From NCBI RefSeq assembly GCF_014196835.1, contig NZ_JACIEK010000001.1, positions 1,066,283-1,130,282 of the forward strand: a DNA stretch of 64,000 bases. Reading direction: 5' to 3'. The translations under genes were made by a program, and so were the position numbers. The notes beneath the pieces are model-generated. The model saw nothing but the letters and a program-made list of their open reading frames with translations. It made no database searches and was not told the DNA's origin. Positions 25,655-34,488 of this stretch are shown one piece after another; within the stretch, counting starts at the first letter, position 1, and each line of letters begins with the position of its first letter. This DNA comes from Aureimonas pseudogalii (lineage in GTDB: Bacteria > Pseudomonadota > Alphaproteobacteria > Rhizobiales > Rhizobiaceae).

Positions 25655-26026
25655 TCACTTCTGATGAGTGCCTTCGACGCCGCGGCGCATCCGCGCGAGC
25701 GTGCGCTGCTGCAGCCAGTGCTGCGCCTCTTCGATCTTGGTCAGCGCCAGCGCGTTCTCGCGGCAGGCGAATGGCCCGGCCTGGAACGAGCGCAGACGGT
25801 CAGCGACGATCGAAAGAAGAACCTCCTGCGTCAGGCCGTTCACACCGGCCTCGGCGATCGGCCCGTTCTGAAAGCGGATGACGGTGGCCGTCTCGTCGTT
25901 CTCACGATCGTGGTAACCGCGAACCTGATAGACATGGTTCGCCCCGCCAGCGCCCGGCTCGTCCAGTACCTCTAGGACAAGGAGGTCATTAGCAGGGTTG
26001 ACCTTATGGTCGTCGATCTCGCGCAT
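25655..26026 (-). CDS. Tad1/Acb2-like anti-defence sponge protein (putative)
   Basis: 123 aa from ATG 26024-26026. A beta-rich N-part (HVYQVRGYHDRENDETATVI) runs into FQNGPIAEAGVNGLTQEVLL. A helical hairpin with RSFQAGPFACRENALALTK, LQQRT and RGVEGTH follows. From memory this FQNGPI, CRENA and RGVEGTH pattern belongs to proteins now named for the Acb2/Tad1 hairpin domain. Tad1 sequesters the gcADPR signal of Thoeris, and members also bind CBASS cyclic nucleotides. A terminator separates it from the capsid gene. Ligand and activity are untested here. Confidence 0.7.
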   Translation of the reverse strand: MREIDDHKVNPANDLLVLEVLDEPGAGGANHVYQVRGYHDRENDETATVIRFQNGPIAEAGVNGLTQEVLLSIVADRLRSFQAGPFACRENALALTKIEEAQHWLQQRTLARMRRGVEGTHQK

Positions 26027-26042
26027 TGGGTGTCCTCTCATG

Positions 26043-26069
26043 AAAAAGGCCGCCCCGAATGGAGCGGCC
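26043..26069 (-). terminator. Intrinsic terminator behind the capsid gene
   Basis: On the minus strand a 9-bp stem (26069-26061 with 26056-26048) closes an ATTC loop and is followed by TTTTT. It lies 27 bp after the capsid stop. Strong terminators behind major capsid genes often set capsid excess, but downstream tail genes need read-through. Confidence 0.88.
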
Positions 26070-26095
26070 CACTGATGTCCTGATGCTGCGAAGGC

Positions 26096-27109
26096 TTACG
26101 AGGCGGTCGAGGTGCCGTTCAGGTCGGCGACGACAGCCATGGCGGCTTCGTTGCGAACGATCATCGTCAGCTCGGCGTTAAGCACGACCGGCTTGCCGTC
26201 CGCGTTCGGGTCGGCCTCGTCCTCGGCGATCTTGCGAAGCCAGGCCTTCTCGATCTTGTCCTTGTCGATGAAGAACGCATTCCGAGAAAGGTCGGTGCCC
26301 GCCGCGGTGGCGCGCGCCATCTGACGGTTCGGAACCACCTCGATGATGCCGTAGTCGGACAGGTAGGCGTCGGCCGCACCGACGATCGTTACCTGCTTGC
26401 TGGACGAGGCCGCGAAGCGCGTCTGCGCAACGGAGGCGTCCGACATGAAGGTGGAAAACACCTGCTTCAGATACGGGCTGACCATCAGCATATCGACGTT
26501 GCCGCCCGCGATGTAGCCGGCGGCGATGCCCTGGTCGAGGAGCGCCTTCGTGAAGGCGCGCTTCGTACCGTTCGTCGCGGCGTCCACCGCACCCGTGGAG
26601 GTGTTGTAGCCACCCGAAGCGCCACCGGTACCCATGAGGTCGTTGGTGGCGAGCCAGGCGCGGAGACCGGCCATACGGCGGGCGACCGAGGACGAACCGG
26701 CGACCGATGCCTGATTGCTCAGCATGGCCACTTCGATATCGACCTTTATCTCCTGACCCTTTTTAATTTTTTCGTAGGAGCTGTCGGTCGTCTTGCCGGC
26801 CTTCTTCACCGCCTCCTGGGTGTTGGAGATGATGAAGCGCTTCGAGAAGATCTGCGTGAAGTTCTTCACGCGGTTGGTGCCGGTGATCGGGTCGAAGGTG
26901 TAGATGTCACCTTCCACCTTGGCATTGTTGATGTCCGGCGCGGCCAGCGCGTCGAGCTGCCAGACGGGCTCGGTGCCGTCGATCGTGACATCGCCCGTGT
27001 TGGAGTAGAGCGGGGTTTCCGCCGGGGTCAGCCGGGACAGAATGTCGAGAAAGGTTTCCCGACGCGAGTTCGACTTGTAGGTGTCGAGGGTGTTTGCGAC
27101 CTGAACCAT
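26096..27109 (-). CDS. Major capsid protein, SU10/DUF5309-like
   Basis: 337 aa. The pattern LSRLTPAETPLYSNTGDVTI, RVKNFTQIFSKRFIISNTQE, YGIIEVVPNRQM and AWLRKIAEDEADPN is that of HK97-fold capsid proteins of the SU10 type. It follows the scaffold gene by 14 bp, as expected. No N-terminal cleavage segment is apparent. It should build the icosahedral head. Confidence 0.85.
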   Translation of the reverse strand: MVQVANTLDTYKSNSRRETFLDILSRLTPAETPLYSNTGDVTIDGTEPVWQLDALAAPDINNAKVEGDIYTFDPITGTNRVKNFTQIFSKRFIISNTQEAVKKAGKTTDSSYEKIKKGQEIKVDIEVAMLSNQASVAGSSSVARRMAGLRAWLATNDLMGTGGASGGYNTSTGAVDAATNGTKRAFTKALLDQGIAAGYIAGGNVDMLMVSPYLKQVFSTFMSDASVAQTRFAASSSKQVTIVGAADAYLSDYGIIEVVPNRQMARATAAGTDLSRNAFFIDKDKIEKAWLRKIAEDEADPNADGKPVVLNAELTMIVRNEAAMAVVADLNGTSTAS

Positions 27110-27123
27110 GGGGTGCGCGATCC

Positions 27124-28209
27124 TTATCCGGATTTATCGAGGAGGGCTGCGGCTTCTCGCAGGGAGAGCCCGCCCGGCTTGTTGATCTGCGCTTGCAGGG
27201 ATTGGGTCTTCCGAGCTTCGGCCTCGCCACTCGACACGCGGGGGCCGGGCTGGCTCACGCGAGGCGCTTGACGTTGAGGCTGGGCGGCGTTCGTGGGCTT
27301 CGGCTTGGCAGCCTGAAGCTTGCGGTAGGCGATGGCGTCCGACATCACCCGCATGAGCCGGTGATCGTAGGCGCCATTGATCTCCTGCGGCTGAAACCCG
27401 TAGGTCTCGGTGCCGAACTTCACGAGATCGTTCTGAAATGCCGTCCGCTTGGCGTCGTCCCTGAGTTCCGGCATCGTCTCAAAAAGCTGCTGACGCTGCT
27501 GATCGAGGAAGGCAGCCGTGGCGCGCTGCTGCGCCTGGGTCTGCTCCTGATGCCGAAGCTGCTGCCCCTGCTCGATTGCCTGGATCTCGGCCGCTCTTGC
27601 CTGATAATCCTCGATTGCCCGGTTCCGGTCGTCCACCATTGCGGAGTACGTAAACGGATCGGTTTCACGCAGAGACCGATCGGGCATTTCGGGGATCTGA
27701 GGTAGCTGCGACTGGAGAGCGGCAATCGCCATCGGGGCGATCTGCTCGAAATACTGCGCCTGCTGCGCTGCCTGTTGGGCCTGCTGTTCGAACTCCTGAC
27801 GCTGCTGCGTGAAGGTCGTGCGGGCCGTCTCAAGCTCCTGAAGGTCGCCCCAGCGCTTCTTCAGATCCCCAACGGTAATGTCGGAGCCGTCCCGCAGGCG
27901 CAGCTTCACGTTGCCATGGAGTTTGTCGAATTCGAAGGGTACGTCTTCCGGTGGATTTTCGTCGTCGCCCTCGCCTTCGTCGCCCTCGGGCTCGTCGGTC
28001 TGGTCGTCGGTGTCGCCCTGATCTCCGTCATCGTCTTTGCCGGTCTCTGCCGGGGGATTGGACGTGTCGTCGTCGGGCGGGGTCTGGTCCTCTCGCTCTT
28101 CGCGATCGGCGTTTTCGAGCATGCTCGCCGCAGCGGACAGGCTTAGGGGTTCGGACGCAGAAACGTCCACACTCTCGCCCGCAGGCGAAGCGGTATTGAT
28201 GTCAGACAT
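27124..28209 (-). CDS. Scaffolding protein
   Basis: 361 aa. The first 90 residues are extremely acidic (KDDDGDQGDTDDQTDEPEGD). The middle is a Gln-rich coiled coil (QQRQEFEQQAQQAAQQAQYF). The C-terminus is basic and ends in SLREAAALLDKSG. This charge pattern and the location just upstream of the capsid gene are standard for internal scaffolds that guide procapsid assembly and then leave. Confidence 0.8.
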   Translation of the reverse strand: MSDINTASPAGESVDVSASEPLSLSAAASMLENADREEREDQTPPDDDTSNPPAETGKDDDGDQGDTDDQTDEPEGDEGEGDDENPPEDVPFEFDKLHGNVKLRLRDGSDITVGDLKKRWGDLQELETARTTFTQQRQEFEQQAQQAAQQAQYFEQIAPMAIAALQSQLPQIPEMPDRSLRETDPFTYSAMVDDRNRAIEDYQARAAEIQAIEQGQQLRHQEQTQAQQRATAAFLDQQRQQLFETMPELRDDAKRTAFQNDLVKFGTETYGFQPQEINGAYDHRLMRVMSDAIAYRKLQAAKPKPTNAAQPQRQAPRVSQPGPRVSSGEAEARKTQSLQAQINKPGGLSLREAAALLDKSG

Positions 28210-28376
28210 GAGGGTTTTCCGTTGTTCGGGGACGCACCCCGGTTCAGGATTGCCTCATGACGCGAGGCTCACGATCCGCTAGGCGGAATAGGGTGGTGGT
28301 CTGCCGCTTCAAATCGTGGCTCAAACCCTTTTACCGCAAGCCTTTGCGGGTGGTGGCCTACCGATTTCTGCTGTTT
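28210..28376. other. Short gap with hairpin between head genes
   Basis: No gene seen. CCGCAAGCCTTTGCGG forms a 6-bp stem, but no T-tract follows on the minus strand. Confidence 0.4.
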
Positions 28377-28634
28377 CTAAATCGTGGGTGTCAGCGCGTT
28401 TTTTTGCGTTTCGATCTTGCCAAGCATGACGGTCGTCTGGATGCGCTGCCGCAGCGCACGAATGGCATTCACCTCGTCCAGATGGTGCCGGGCTTCGCGG
28501 GTGCCCTCTGGCTGCCAATAGGGGGCCATCAGAGCGCTTTCCATCGACTCCCGCTCCAGATCGGCGAGGAATGGCTCGATCTTCTCCAGCAGGGTTGCCG
28601 CCTCATGCCCCGCCTGAATGGCGGTGACGCTCAT
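28377..28634 (-). CDS. Small helical head-region protein (85 aa)
   Basis: It starts MSVTAIQAGHEAATLLEKIE, continues as helices (FLADLERESMESALMAPYW; AIRALRQRIQTTVM) and ends LTPTI. It overlaps the upstream stop as ATGA. It may help assembly; no family is recognised. Confidence 0.6.
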   Translation of the reverse strand: MSVTAIQAGHEAATLLEKIEPFLADLERESMESALMAPYWQPEGTREARHHLDEVNAIRALRQRIQTTVMLGKIETQKNALTPTI

Positions 28635-29152
28635 CGGACCTGCCCGTTGGGATACATAGCGGCGAGGAGCGGATTAGAGGCAGCCTGTGCCGGTGCCACG
28701 GGGGTAGCTGCCAGAAGCGGATTGGAAGCCGCTGCCGTCGTGGCCGATCCCTGTGGGTAGAAGAGCGCGTTCGCCGCGGCGTTGTCGATCGGGACGCTGC
28801 CATAGTCGCTATAGACGAACGGCATCTGGTTCATGCCCTCGGTCGCCTGACGAGCCGACTGCATGTAGGCGTCCCACGAGGCCGCATCCGTGCCATAAGA
28901 GGCCGGGAGCGCAGTGTTCGCAGGCGTGGCGACCGGCGCGGTAGGCACGGCAGCCGCGACCGGAGCATCGACACCCCACGTCCGGCCTTCCTGCTGACCG
29001 AAGTTCTGCCAGTGCAGCTTGGCGGTGTTTGCGCCATATGTCGGGACGGCCGCGGCCACGTCGGAATACCGCTTGATGTAGGCGATATCGTTCGGGTCGG
29101 TGATGCCAGCCGCCGCGAAATACTCAGCCATCGGATCGGCGATGTTGCTCAT
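28631..29152 (-). CDS. Hypothetical protein with a DVAxxV-type motif (173 aa)
   Basis: Residues 10-60 read ITDPNDIAYIKRYSDVAAAV with HWQNFGQQEGRTW after it. This resembles the short repeats seen in phage and secreted proteins (YLxxYPDVAxAV...HYxxxGxxEGR). The rest is Ala/Pro/Thr-rich with two ASNPLLAA copies. It probably belongs to the virion; the role is unknown. Confidence 0.6.
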   Translation of the reverse strand: MSNIADPMAEYFAAAGITDPNDIAYIKRYSDVAAAVPTYGANTAKLHWQNFGQQEGRTWGVDAPVAAAVPTAPVATPANTALPASYGTDAASWDAYMQSARQATEGMNQMPFVYSDYGSVPIDNAAANALFYPQGSATTAAASNPLLAATPVAPAQAASNPLLAAMYPNGQVR

Positions 29153-29364
29153 GCGGCCTCCATCAGTTCACGCTCGTATTGCTCCACAGCCGATCGCAGG
29201 GCAGCCGGTGATAGCGAGCGGTCACGCTGCATCATACGGCGAGCGACCCAAGTCCGATCCGATATGGACAACGGCGATCCATCCGGGATCGCCAGGACGA
29301 ACCGCTCGTGGTCGCAGTCCAACCCCGCATTGGCGCCCAGAATGATCCGCATCTCGCCGCTCAT
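29149..29364 (-). CDS. Small hypothetical protein (71 aa)
   Basis: ATG 29362-29364 (MSGEMRIILGANAGLDCDHE) overlaps the upstream stop as ATGA. The C-terminus is helical (SPAALRSAVEQYERELMEAA). Function unknown. Confidence 0.6.
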   Translation of the reverse strand: MSGEMRIILGANAGLDCDHERFVLAIPDGSPLSISDRTWVARRMMQRDRSLSPAALRSAVEQYERELMEAA

Positions 29365-29564
29365 TCTGGCCTCTCCGGTACAGGCATCCAATGCGTTGGC
29401 GCCCTATCAAGGTAGCCATTGAAGCCGTTGAAGCCATCTTCCCCAAGCACCGGATACAGGTTCCAAGATCCCGTTGAGACCTGAACTTCGTCAGCCATGA
29501 ACCGGGCCAAAAGAATTGTAGACCCATCCTTCGGCGCGGTTTCGATAGGCTGCCAGTCGCTCAT
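29361..29564 (-). CDS. DUF551-like small protein
   Basis: The opening MSDWQPIETAPKDGSTILLA and the end APTHWMPVPERPE are the two hallmarks of this widespread short phage protein family (consensus W.PI.TAPKDG ... PTHWMP.P). The function of the family is unknown. It overlaps portal and neighbour as ATGA. Confidence 0.8.
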   Translation of the reverse strand: MSDWQPIETAPKDGSTILLARFMADEVQVSTGSWNLYPVLGEDGFNGFNGYLDRAPTHWMPVPERPE

Positions 29565-31987
29565 TCTGGCCTCGCAATGTTCGCGGTGTTCAGGTTGACC
29601 TTCAGCGCCATGGCGATCTGCGAAAGCTGGCTCTCGATGTCCATCTCGCGATAGCGGGCCTCCTGCCGCATGCCCGCTTCCTCACGGGCGATCAGCAGCT
29701 TGGCCTCGTTCTCCTCACGGAGAAGCTGAAGGCGGGCCGCAGCCTCTTCGCGCATCAGCTGGAGCTTCAACGAAGCCTCGGCCTGACGGTTCTGCGTGTC
29801 CATCAGCAGCTTAGCCTGTGCGATCTCGTTCTCACGAGTGGCACGAGCCTCTTCCGACTGCTGCGTCATCTGGAACTCGGCCACCTTGGCCTGCTGCTCG
29901 AACTGCATCTCCTGCTGGCGGATCTGCAGCTTGGCCTGCGCTTCCATCATCTTCGGATCGGGCTGGCCCTTGCCGGCTTCCTGTGCCTGCTGGCGAAGCT
30001 GGGCGACCTGCTCCTGACTGATGGACGGGAAGAACGCCTCGGGGTTCCGAATGCCGGCGGCCTCGGCCATCTTCTGATAGCTCTCCGTCAGGTGTCCGAC
30101 GTTCAGCTGCTCGTTGAAGGGGCCAAACTGGCCGATGATCTGCTCCTGCTTGGCCGCGACGGCAGACAGGGCCGCGAGATCACGGTCGCGAGAGCCGGTG
30201 CCGAGACCGATGTTGATCGTCACGTCCATGTCGGCGTTCCACGAGCGCGGATCGATCTCGACCAGCTTGCCGTGAAGGCGGACCATCTTGGAATGATCCT
30301 GATGCTTCGTGATGAGCCGCAGGATGCACCGGAAGATGCGTTGCATGCCACCGCACTCGGCGATGTTGCGGGCGTATTCCTCATTTTTCGTCTGCACCGC
30401 AGCTTGGACGACGTTGACGGCCGTCGCGGACTGGTTCTGCAACGCGTTCATGTCAAGGGCGGACGTGCGCTGCGAGGCGCCCGTGCGCTTTTCCCCGACC
30501 GCATCCATGATGTCCATGAGCGGCAAGAGCTTGTCGGCGATGAACGGGATCTGGACCGGTGCCGGCGGCATTGCGCCAGCCTTCTTGAGAAGAATGATGC
30601 CGTCCGGTGTAGGTTCGAGAACCTCGTCCATGTTCTCGACATCGCCGATCACTACGGCGCGCTGCGGAGCGATGTTCTGGTAGGCGTTGTTCAGGACGCC
30701 GCGCAGCACCACCGTCTTGATGCGCTGGATGTCGCCAAGCTCCTCATAGAGCCCCTTGCCGCGCCATGCATGAGCCCGAGGGTTCGGCACGATGTCGGAG
30801 AACGGGAGATCGTCACCCCATTCGTCGTTGGCGAGGATCGAACGCTTGCCCGTCAGACCGCCCATGACGATGCGACGCCGCTCGGCAATGCCATCCCCAT
30901 CGGTGTCGATGAGCACGTAGCACTCGTAAACGTCCACGAGTTGCGTCGATTGATCGGGCGACACGTCGGCATCGTCGAAGCTGTCGTCACGCGCGCGGCG
31001 AGAGGCATCCCGCTCCATGTCGTTGGACAGGGGGATCTCGTCCACCTTGTCGCGCGGATAGCCTTCCTTGACCAGTTCCGAGCGGGTCGTGCGGCGGACG
31101 TGGGCGCAGAAGCGCACCGTCTCGTCCAGAGCGGTCGCACGGCGCTCGATGATGAACTCCTCGTGCGGCACGGCGGCGATCTGGAGCCGGCCATTCGAGC
31201 GGATGCGCTTGACCTTGAAGTCGTGCAGGCGTGGCGCACGCGGATCGGCGTCGTCCTCGCTCGTGTCCTTCGTGTCGCCGGTCTGACGCTCGTCGTCCTC
31301 GGCATCAACGAGATCGCCCACCAGCGCGCTCGGATCGATCGCAGTCGCCATCATAGGCGCAGGAGGCATGCCGGGCGCTGGCGGGGCTTCCATGGCTCCC
31401 AGAAGCGCCGACATCATCATGGCGGGCGGCGGCGGGGGCGGTGCGACCCAATCGGGATCGGCGTAGGTCTCGTGTTCTAGGATCTCCTCCACGTCCGCAT
31501 CGCTGATGACCATGCGGTATTGGTCTTCGGTCAACGCGGAGTACGTGTCGGTCGTGTAGTCGGGCGTGTTGTCCCACCAGTGCTTCACGATGCCGTTGCC
31601 GAGAAGCAGACCATCCGAGATCGCAGAGCGGAAATTGCGGTAGCCTTCGCACTCGCGCATGACGACGTAGTTCACGAGGTCGGACGCCTGATCCGCATAC
31701 TCCTCGTGCTCGGTGCGGGTGGGCTCGTAGCTCACGATGCGATCGGAGCCGAAGAACACACGCAGGAGGCTCGGCATGATGAGCCCGTGGATGTCGGACA
31801 CGTCACGCGACACGACCTGCGAGCCGTGCTTACCCATTGCGGGAAGGTCGGTCTCGCCGTCGAAGAACTTGAGCGCGAGTTCGCGTATTTTGTCGCGATC
31901 GGTCCCGCCGTAAAGCTGCGCGTCGGCGATCTGGCTATCGACCTTCGTCGCCAGATCATCGTCCGACATGCGCTTGCGTCGTGCCAT
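29561..31987 (-). CDS. Portal protein
   Basis: 808 aa. The N-terminal half has the podoviral portal pattern (SQVVSRDVSDIHGLIMPSLL; FRSAISDGLLLGNGIVKHWW; DIQRIKTVVLRGVLNNAYQN). The last about 150 residues are a Gln/Glu/Ala coiled coil (LQIRQQEMQFEQQAKVAEFQ), like the barrel helix of P22-type portals. A Pro-rich loop (WVAPPPPPPAMMM) interrupts the wing. Twelve copies should form the DNA gate and terminase dock. Confidence 0.85.
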   Translation of the reverse strand: MARRKRMSDDDLATKVDSQIADAQLYGGTDRDKIRELALKFFDGETDLPAMGKHGSQVVSRDVSDIHGLIMPSLLRVFFGSDRIVSYEPTRTEHEEYADQASDLVNYVVMRECEGYRNFRSAISDGLLLGNGIVKHWWDNTPDYTTDTYSALTEDQYRMVISDADVEEILEHETYADPDWVAPPPPPPAMMMSALLGAMEAPPAPGMPPAPMMATAIDPSALVGDLVDAEDDERQTGDTKDTSEDDADPRAPRLHDFKVKRIRSNGRLQIAAVPHEEFIIERRATALDETVRFCAHVRRTTRSELVKEGYPRDKVDEIPLSNDMERDASRRARDDSFDDADVSPDQSTQLVDVYECYVLIDTDGDGIAERRRIVMGGLTGKRSILANDEWGDDLPFSDIVPNPRAHAWRGKGLYEELGDIQRIKTVVLRGVLNNAYQNIAPQRAVVIGDVENMDEVLEPTPDGIILLKKAGAMPPAPVQIPFIADKLLPLMDIMDAVGEKRTGASQRTSALDMNALQNQSATAVNVVQAAVQTKNEEYARNIAECGGMQRIFRCILRLITKHQDHSKMVRLHGKLVEIDPRSWNADMDVTINIGLGTGSRDRDLAALSAVAAKQEQIIGQFGPFNEQLNVGHLTESYQKMAEAAGIRNPEAFFPSISQEQVAQLRQQAQEAGKGQPDPKMMEAQAKLQIRQQEMQFEQQAKVAEFQMTQQSEEARATRENEIAQAKLLMDTQNRQAEASLKLQLMREEAAARLQLLREENEAKLLIAREEAGMRQEARYREMDIESQLSQIAMALKVNLNTANIARPE

Positions 31988-32253
31988 TACACGTAGCGCC
32001 CGCGCAGCACATTGCCGGATTGCAGCAGATCTTGTCCTTCGGTCAGTTCGAAGCTGGGGGTCATCTTCCTGCTCACAAAGTGCAACGCCTCCTGAAGCGT
32101 AGAGAATGCTGCGACGTACGTGCTGATTTCGTAATTCGACATCGCCTGTTCGCCCACGTAGAAGCCTCCCTCGGGAGCGGCGAAGATCGTCATCGCAGTT
32201 TTCGGCTTGTCGCTCATCTTGTCGCTCATATCGCTACCCATCTCTCGCTTCAT
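31987..32253 (-). CDS. Small hypothetical protein between terminase and portal
   Basis: 88 aa from ATG 32251-32253, which overlaps the terminase stop as TGATG. It contains MTIFAAPEGGFYVGEQAMSN and FSTLQEALHFVSRKM. No family is recognised. Confidence 0.6.
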   Translation of the reverse strand: MKREMGSDMSDKMSDKPKTAMTIFAAPEGGFYVGEQAMSNYEISTYVAAFSTLQEALHFVSRKMTPSFELTEGQDLLQSGNVLRGRYV

Positions 32254-33689
32254 CAGATGAACCCTCGCAGGTCGCGCTTCGGCATCTTGAACGCCACCTG
32301 CTTCGGTAGCTCGGCGGATCGTAGCATCATCATCGCGTATCGGGTTGCTGAGAGTAGATCGTCGATCTCTTTCACCACCTTGCCGTTCTTTCGGTGGTAG
32401 AGACGAAATTCCTCGAACCACTCGCTGATGTTCGAGAACACCTTCCAGCGGTTCGTCTGCATCCGATCCAGCATTTCCATCAGGCCAGCCTCGACACTGT
32501 TCGAGCCATCCTCGAATGTCGCACGGTCTGGCAGGAGGTTCATGCCTTGTGATCGATACTGGCTAGCGAGGTTCGGTCCCGCTGCCGTGTCGTTGTTGCC
32601 GTCGTGAGGCCACGCCCACGGGAGTTTTTCGCCCCACGGCTTCAGTGAAGCAGCGTGAAGGACCGGCGTTGCCTCGCGGCGACGATAGCCTTTCGTGACG
32701 TAGATCGTGTCGCTGTCGCGGTCCCATGCGAGTTCGGCCGCCGCAGTCGGGTGGTCCCAACCGAAGTCGAGCCCGCCGATACGAGGCCAATGGTCTGGGA
32801 TCGGGAATGGCGCGATCGTAATCAGGCTTTCCTCGACCGGGAAGATGCGTCCCGATCCGAGGGACGGCACACCCTTCGTGCGGGCTTCTCGCTCGTGAGC
32901 CGGGTAGCTCGCAATGATCTTGTTGCGCTCTTCGTCCGAGTAGTGCTCAGCGTCGTCGATCGTCATCGTGACGGTCGTTCGATCCTTGCTCGGCTCCAGA
33001 AGATACCGCTGTACCACCGCCGACATTCCCCGAAGCGGTGTGAACGTCATCATGACGCTGCCCTTCGTGGCGTTGGTACGTGTGATGCCCTCAAAATAGA
33101 GGTCTTCGGGGCACTCCTCATCGAACCAGACGAAATCAACCGTATTGGCCTGCCACTTCGACCGGCCCTGATCGTAGCTCTTGAGGTAGAGCGTGGATCG
33201 TTCGCCAGTGACATGCTGGACCGTCACGGTATCAAGGGCATTGCTGACGCCCATGCGCCGCGTGCGGGCAACGATGGCAGACTGCGGGATGAAGCCTGTG
33301 CCCCAATCCTCTTCGCGATCAGGTGGCCCCACGAGAAGTCGTTGCACACCGTCGCGGGTCAGCTCGGCAGACTCCGACCCGGCGATGACGACAACCGCCT
33401 TCTCGAACCTACGGCCGTCCCACCACTCCGGATATTGGCCTGTGAGATGCATGGCGACCTCGGCGGCGCCGGAAAGCGTCTTGCCGAGCTGATTGCCAGC
33501 GAGAAACAGGCGCTCCCGAAAGCTGTGTCCCGCCCGATGAAACTCCCGCTGCTTGGCGTAGGGCTCGTAGTGGCGAAGGCGGTTAGTGTTTCGTCTTACC
33601 CGTTGAAGACGCTCCAACCTCGTCAGAAGTGCCGATCGCTGCGCGGAGGGCAGAGATTGCAGCATCGAGAGTGTTGTCGTCGATGTCAT
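32253..33689 (-). CDS. Terminase large subunit
   Basis: 478 aa. Walker A-like AGNQLGKT near residue 65 and Walker B VDFVWFDEECP near residue 185 define the packaging ATPase. IGGLDFGWDHPTA near residue 308 and the C-terminal DDLLSATRYAMMM supply the RNase H-like nuclease acidic residues. The start overlaps the small-subunit gene by about 80-107 bp, depending on which ATG is used. It should cut and pump DNA; a headful mechanism is likely but not shown. Confidence 0.92.
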   Translation of the reverse strand: MTSTTTLSMLQSLPSAQRSALLTRLERLQRVRRNTNRLRHYEPYAKQREFHRAGHSFRERLFLAGNQLGKTLSGAAEVAMHLTGQYPEWWDGRRFEKAVVVIAGSESAELTRDGVQRLLVGPPDREEDWGTGFIPQSAIVARTRRMGVSNALDTVTVQHVTGERSTLYLKSYDQGRSKWQANTVDFVWFDEECPEDLYFEGITRTNATKGSVMMTFTPLRGMSAVVQRYLLEPSKDRTTVTMTIDDAEHYSDEERNKIIASYPAHEREARTKGVPSLGSGRIFPVEESLITIAPFPIPDHWPRIGGLDFGWDHPTAAAELAWDRDSDTIYVTKGYRRREATPVLHAASLKPWGEKLPWAWPHDGNNDTAAGPNLASQYRSQGMNLLPDRATFEDGSNSVEAGLMEMLDRMQTNRWKVFSNISEWFEEFRLYHRKNGKVVKEIDDLLSATRYAMMMLRSAELPKQVAFKMPKRDLRGFI

Positions 33690-33924
33690 CGAGCTTGTCC
33701 GTCACGTCGGCCGTCATGGTGACGGGCTTGCCGTAGCCGCGGTCCAGAAGCTCCTTCGCAGCGGCGATGCGAACCTTCGGATCGTCTTCCTCCAGAGCTT
33801 CGGAGAGAACGTCCAAGGCGCGGTCGGTGTGCTCCCTCGCTCGCGCTGCGATACCCTTCGGACGGCCGCCGGGATTTCCGGTCTGTCCAGGGCTGAAAGG
33901 CTTCAGGTTCGCAAGCTTGTTCAC
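33583..33924 (-). CDS. Terminase small subunit-like DNA-binding protein
   Basis: 113 aa. The N-terminus FSPGQTGNPGGRPKG is the DUF5681 signature often found on small terminases. Helices follow (ALDVLSEALEEDDPKVRIAA; AKELLDRGYGKPV). The position just before the large subunit supports a DNA-recognition role. It ends inside the large-subunit gene. Confidence 0.75.
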   Translation of the reverse strand: MNKLANLKPFSPGQTGNPGGRPKGIAARAREHTDRALDVLSEALEEDDPKVRIAAAKELLDRGYGKPVTMTADVTDKLDDIDDNTLDAAISALRAAIGTSDEVGASSTGKTKH

Positions 33925-34193
33925 TGTTCTGTCACTGTTTTCAGTGAGCGACTCCGCAGCGCCACCTCAGTCAGCTTCGTGCGCAGAGGCTTCACGCCGT
34001 CCACGAGGTCGGCCATTGTCTTGCCGGTGGTATAGTCGGTGGTGGCAACCGCGTCGGCCGCTCGACCGACCGCATCCCGCGCGTCGGCCAATTCTGCAAA
34101 GTTGCCGATAGAGACCCCTTGGCAGAACGCTTCATGCCCGCCTGCATCCAATGGAGTAATTGACACCTCCACGATGGGAAGACCGGCCATCAC
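33921..34193 (-). CDS. Hypothetical protein (90 aa)
   Basis: It starts MMAGLPIVEVSITPLDAGGH, then ELADARDAVGRAADAVATTD. It overlaps both neighbours as ATGA. No family is recognised. Confidence 0.55.
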   Translation of the reverse strand: MMAGLPIVEVSITPLDAGGHEAFCQGVSIGNFAELADARDAVGRAADAVATTDYTTGKTMADLVDGVKPLRTKLTEVALRSRSLKTVTEQ

Positions 34194-34408
34194 TTCGCCC
34201 CTCCGTCGCCCTCACACCATGCGACGAGCTTGTCCGCCTCGGCGATGGCATCGCTCACGCGGCTGTTGAGTCCACCTCGGGTGACGGCATCGTAGGCCCA
34301 CCGGCGAAGGTTGGAGATGCGCTCGTCTCGGAATGAGGCATCATAGGCTGCCTGGAACGCGGCCTGATCGGCAGCTTGATCGTTGATCTGCTGTTCGCTC
34401 ATCTTCAT
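34190..34408 (-). CDS. Hypothetical helical protein (72 aa)
   Basis: MKMSEQQINDQAADQAAFQA and NLRRWAYDAVTRGGLNSRVS are helical. The start ATG 34406-34408 overlaps the preceding 27-codon frame as ATGA. Confidence 0.55.
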   Translation of the reverse strand: MKMSEQQINDQAADQAAFQAAYDASFRDERISNLRRWAYDAVTRGGLNSRVSDAIAEADKLVAWCEGDGGAK

Positions 34409-34488
34409 GCTCCGGCCAGCTTATCCAAGATCATGCTGACGAAGAAATAGGTGGACATACCTGCGAAGAAGAGGCCTGACTTGCTCAC
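34405..34488 (-). CDS. 27-aa membrane microprotein
   Basis: The frame starts at GTG 34486-34488 (MSKSGLFFAGMSTYFFVSMI) and ends TGA 34405-34407. Start and stop overlap both neighbours as GTGA and ATGA, so the whole frame fits the coupling pattern of this operon. Most of it is one hydrophobic segment. Function unknown. Confidence 0.55.
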   Translation of the reverse strand: MSKSGLFFAGMSTYFFVSMILDKLAGA

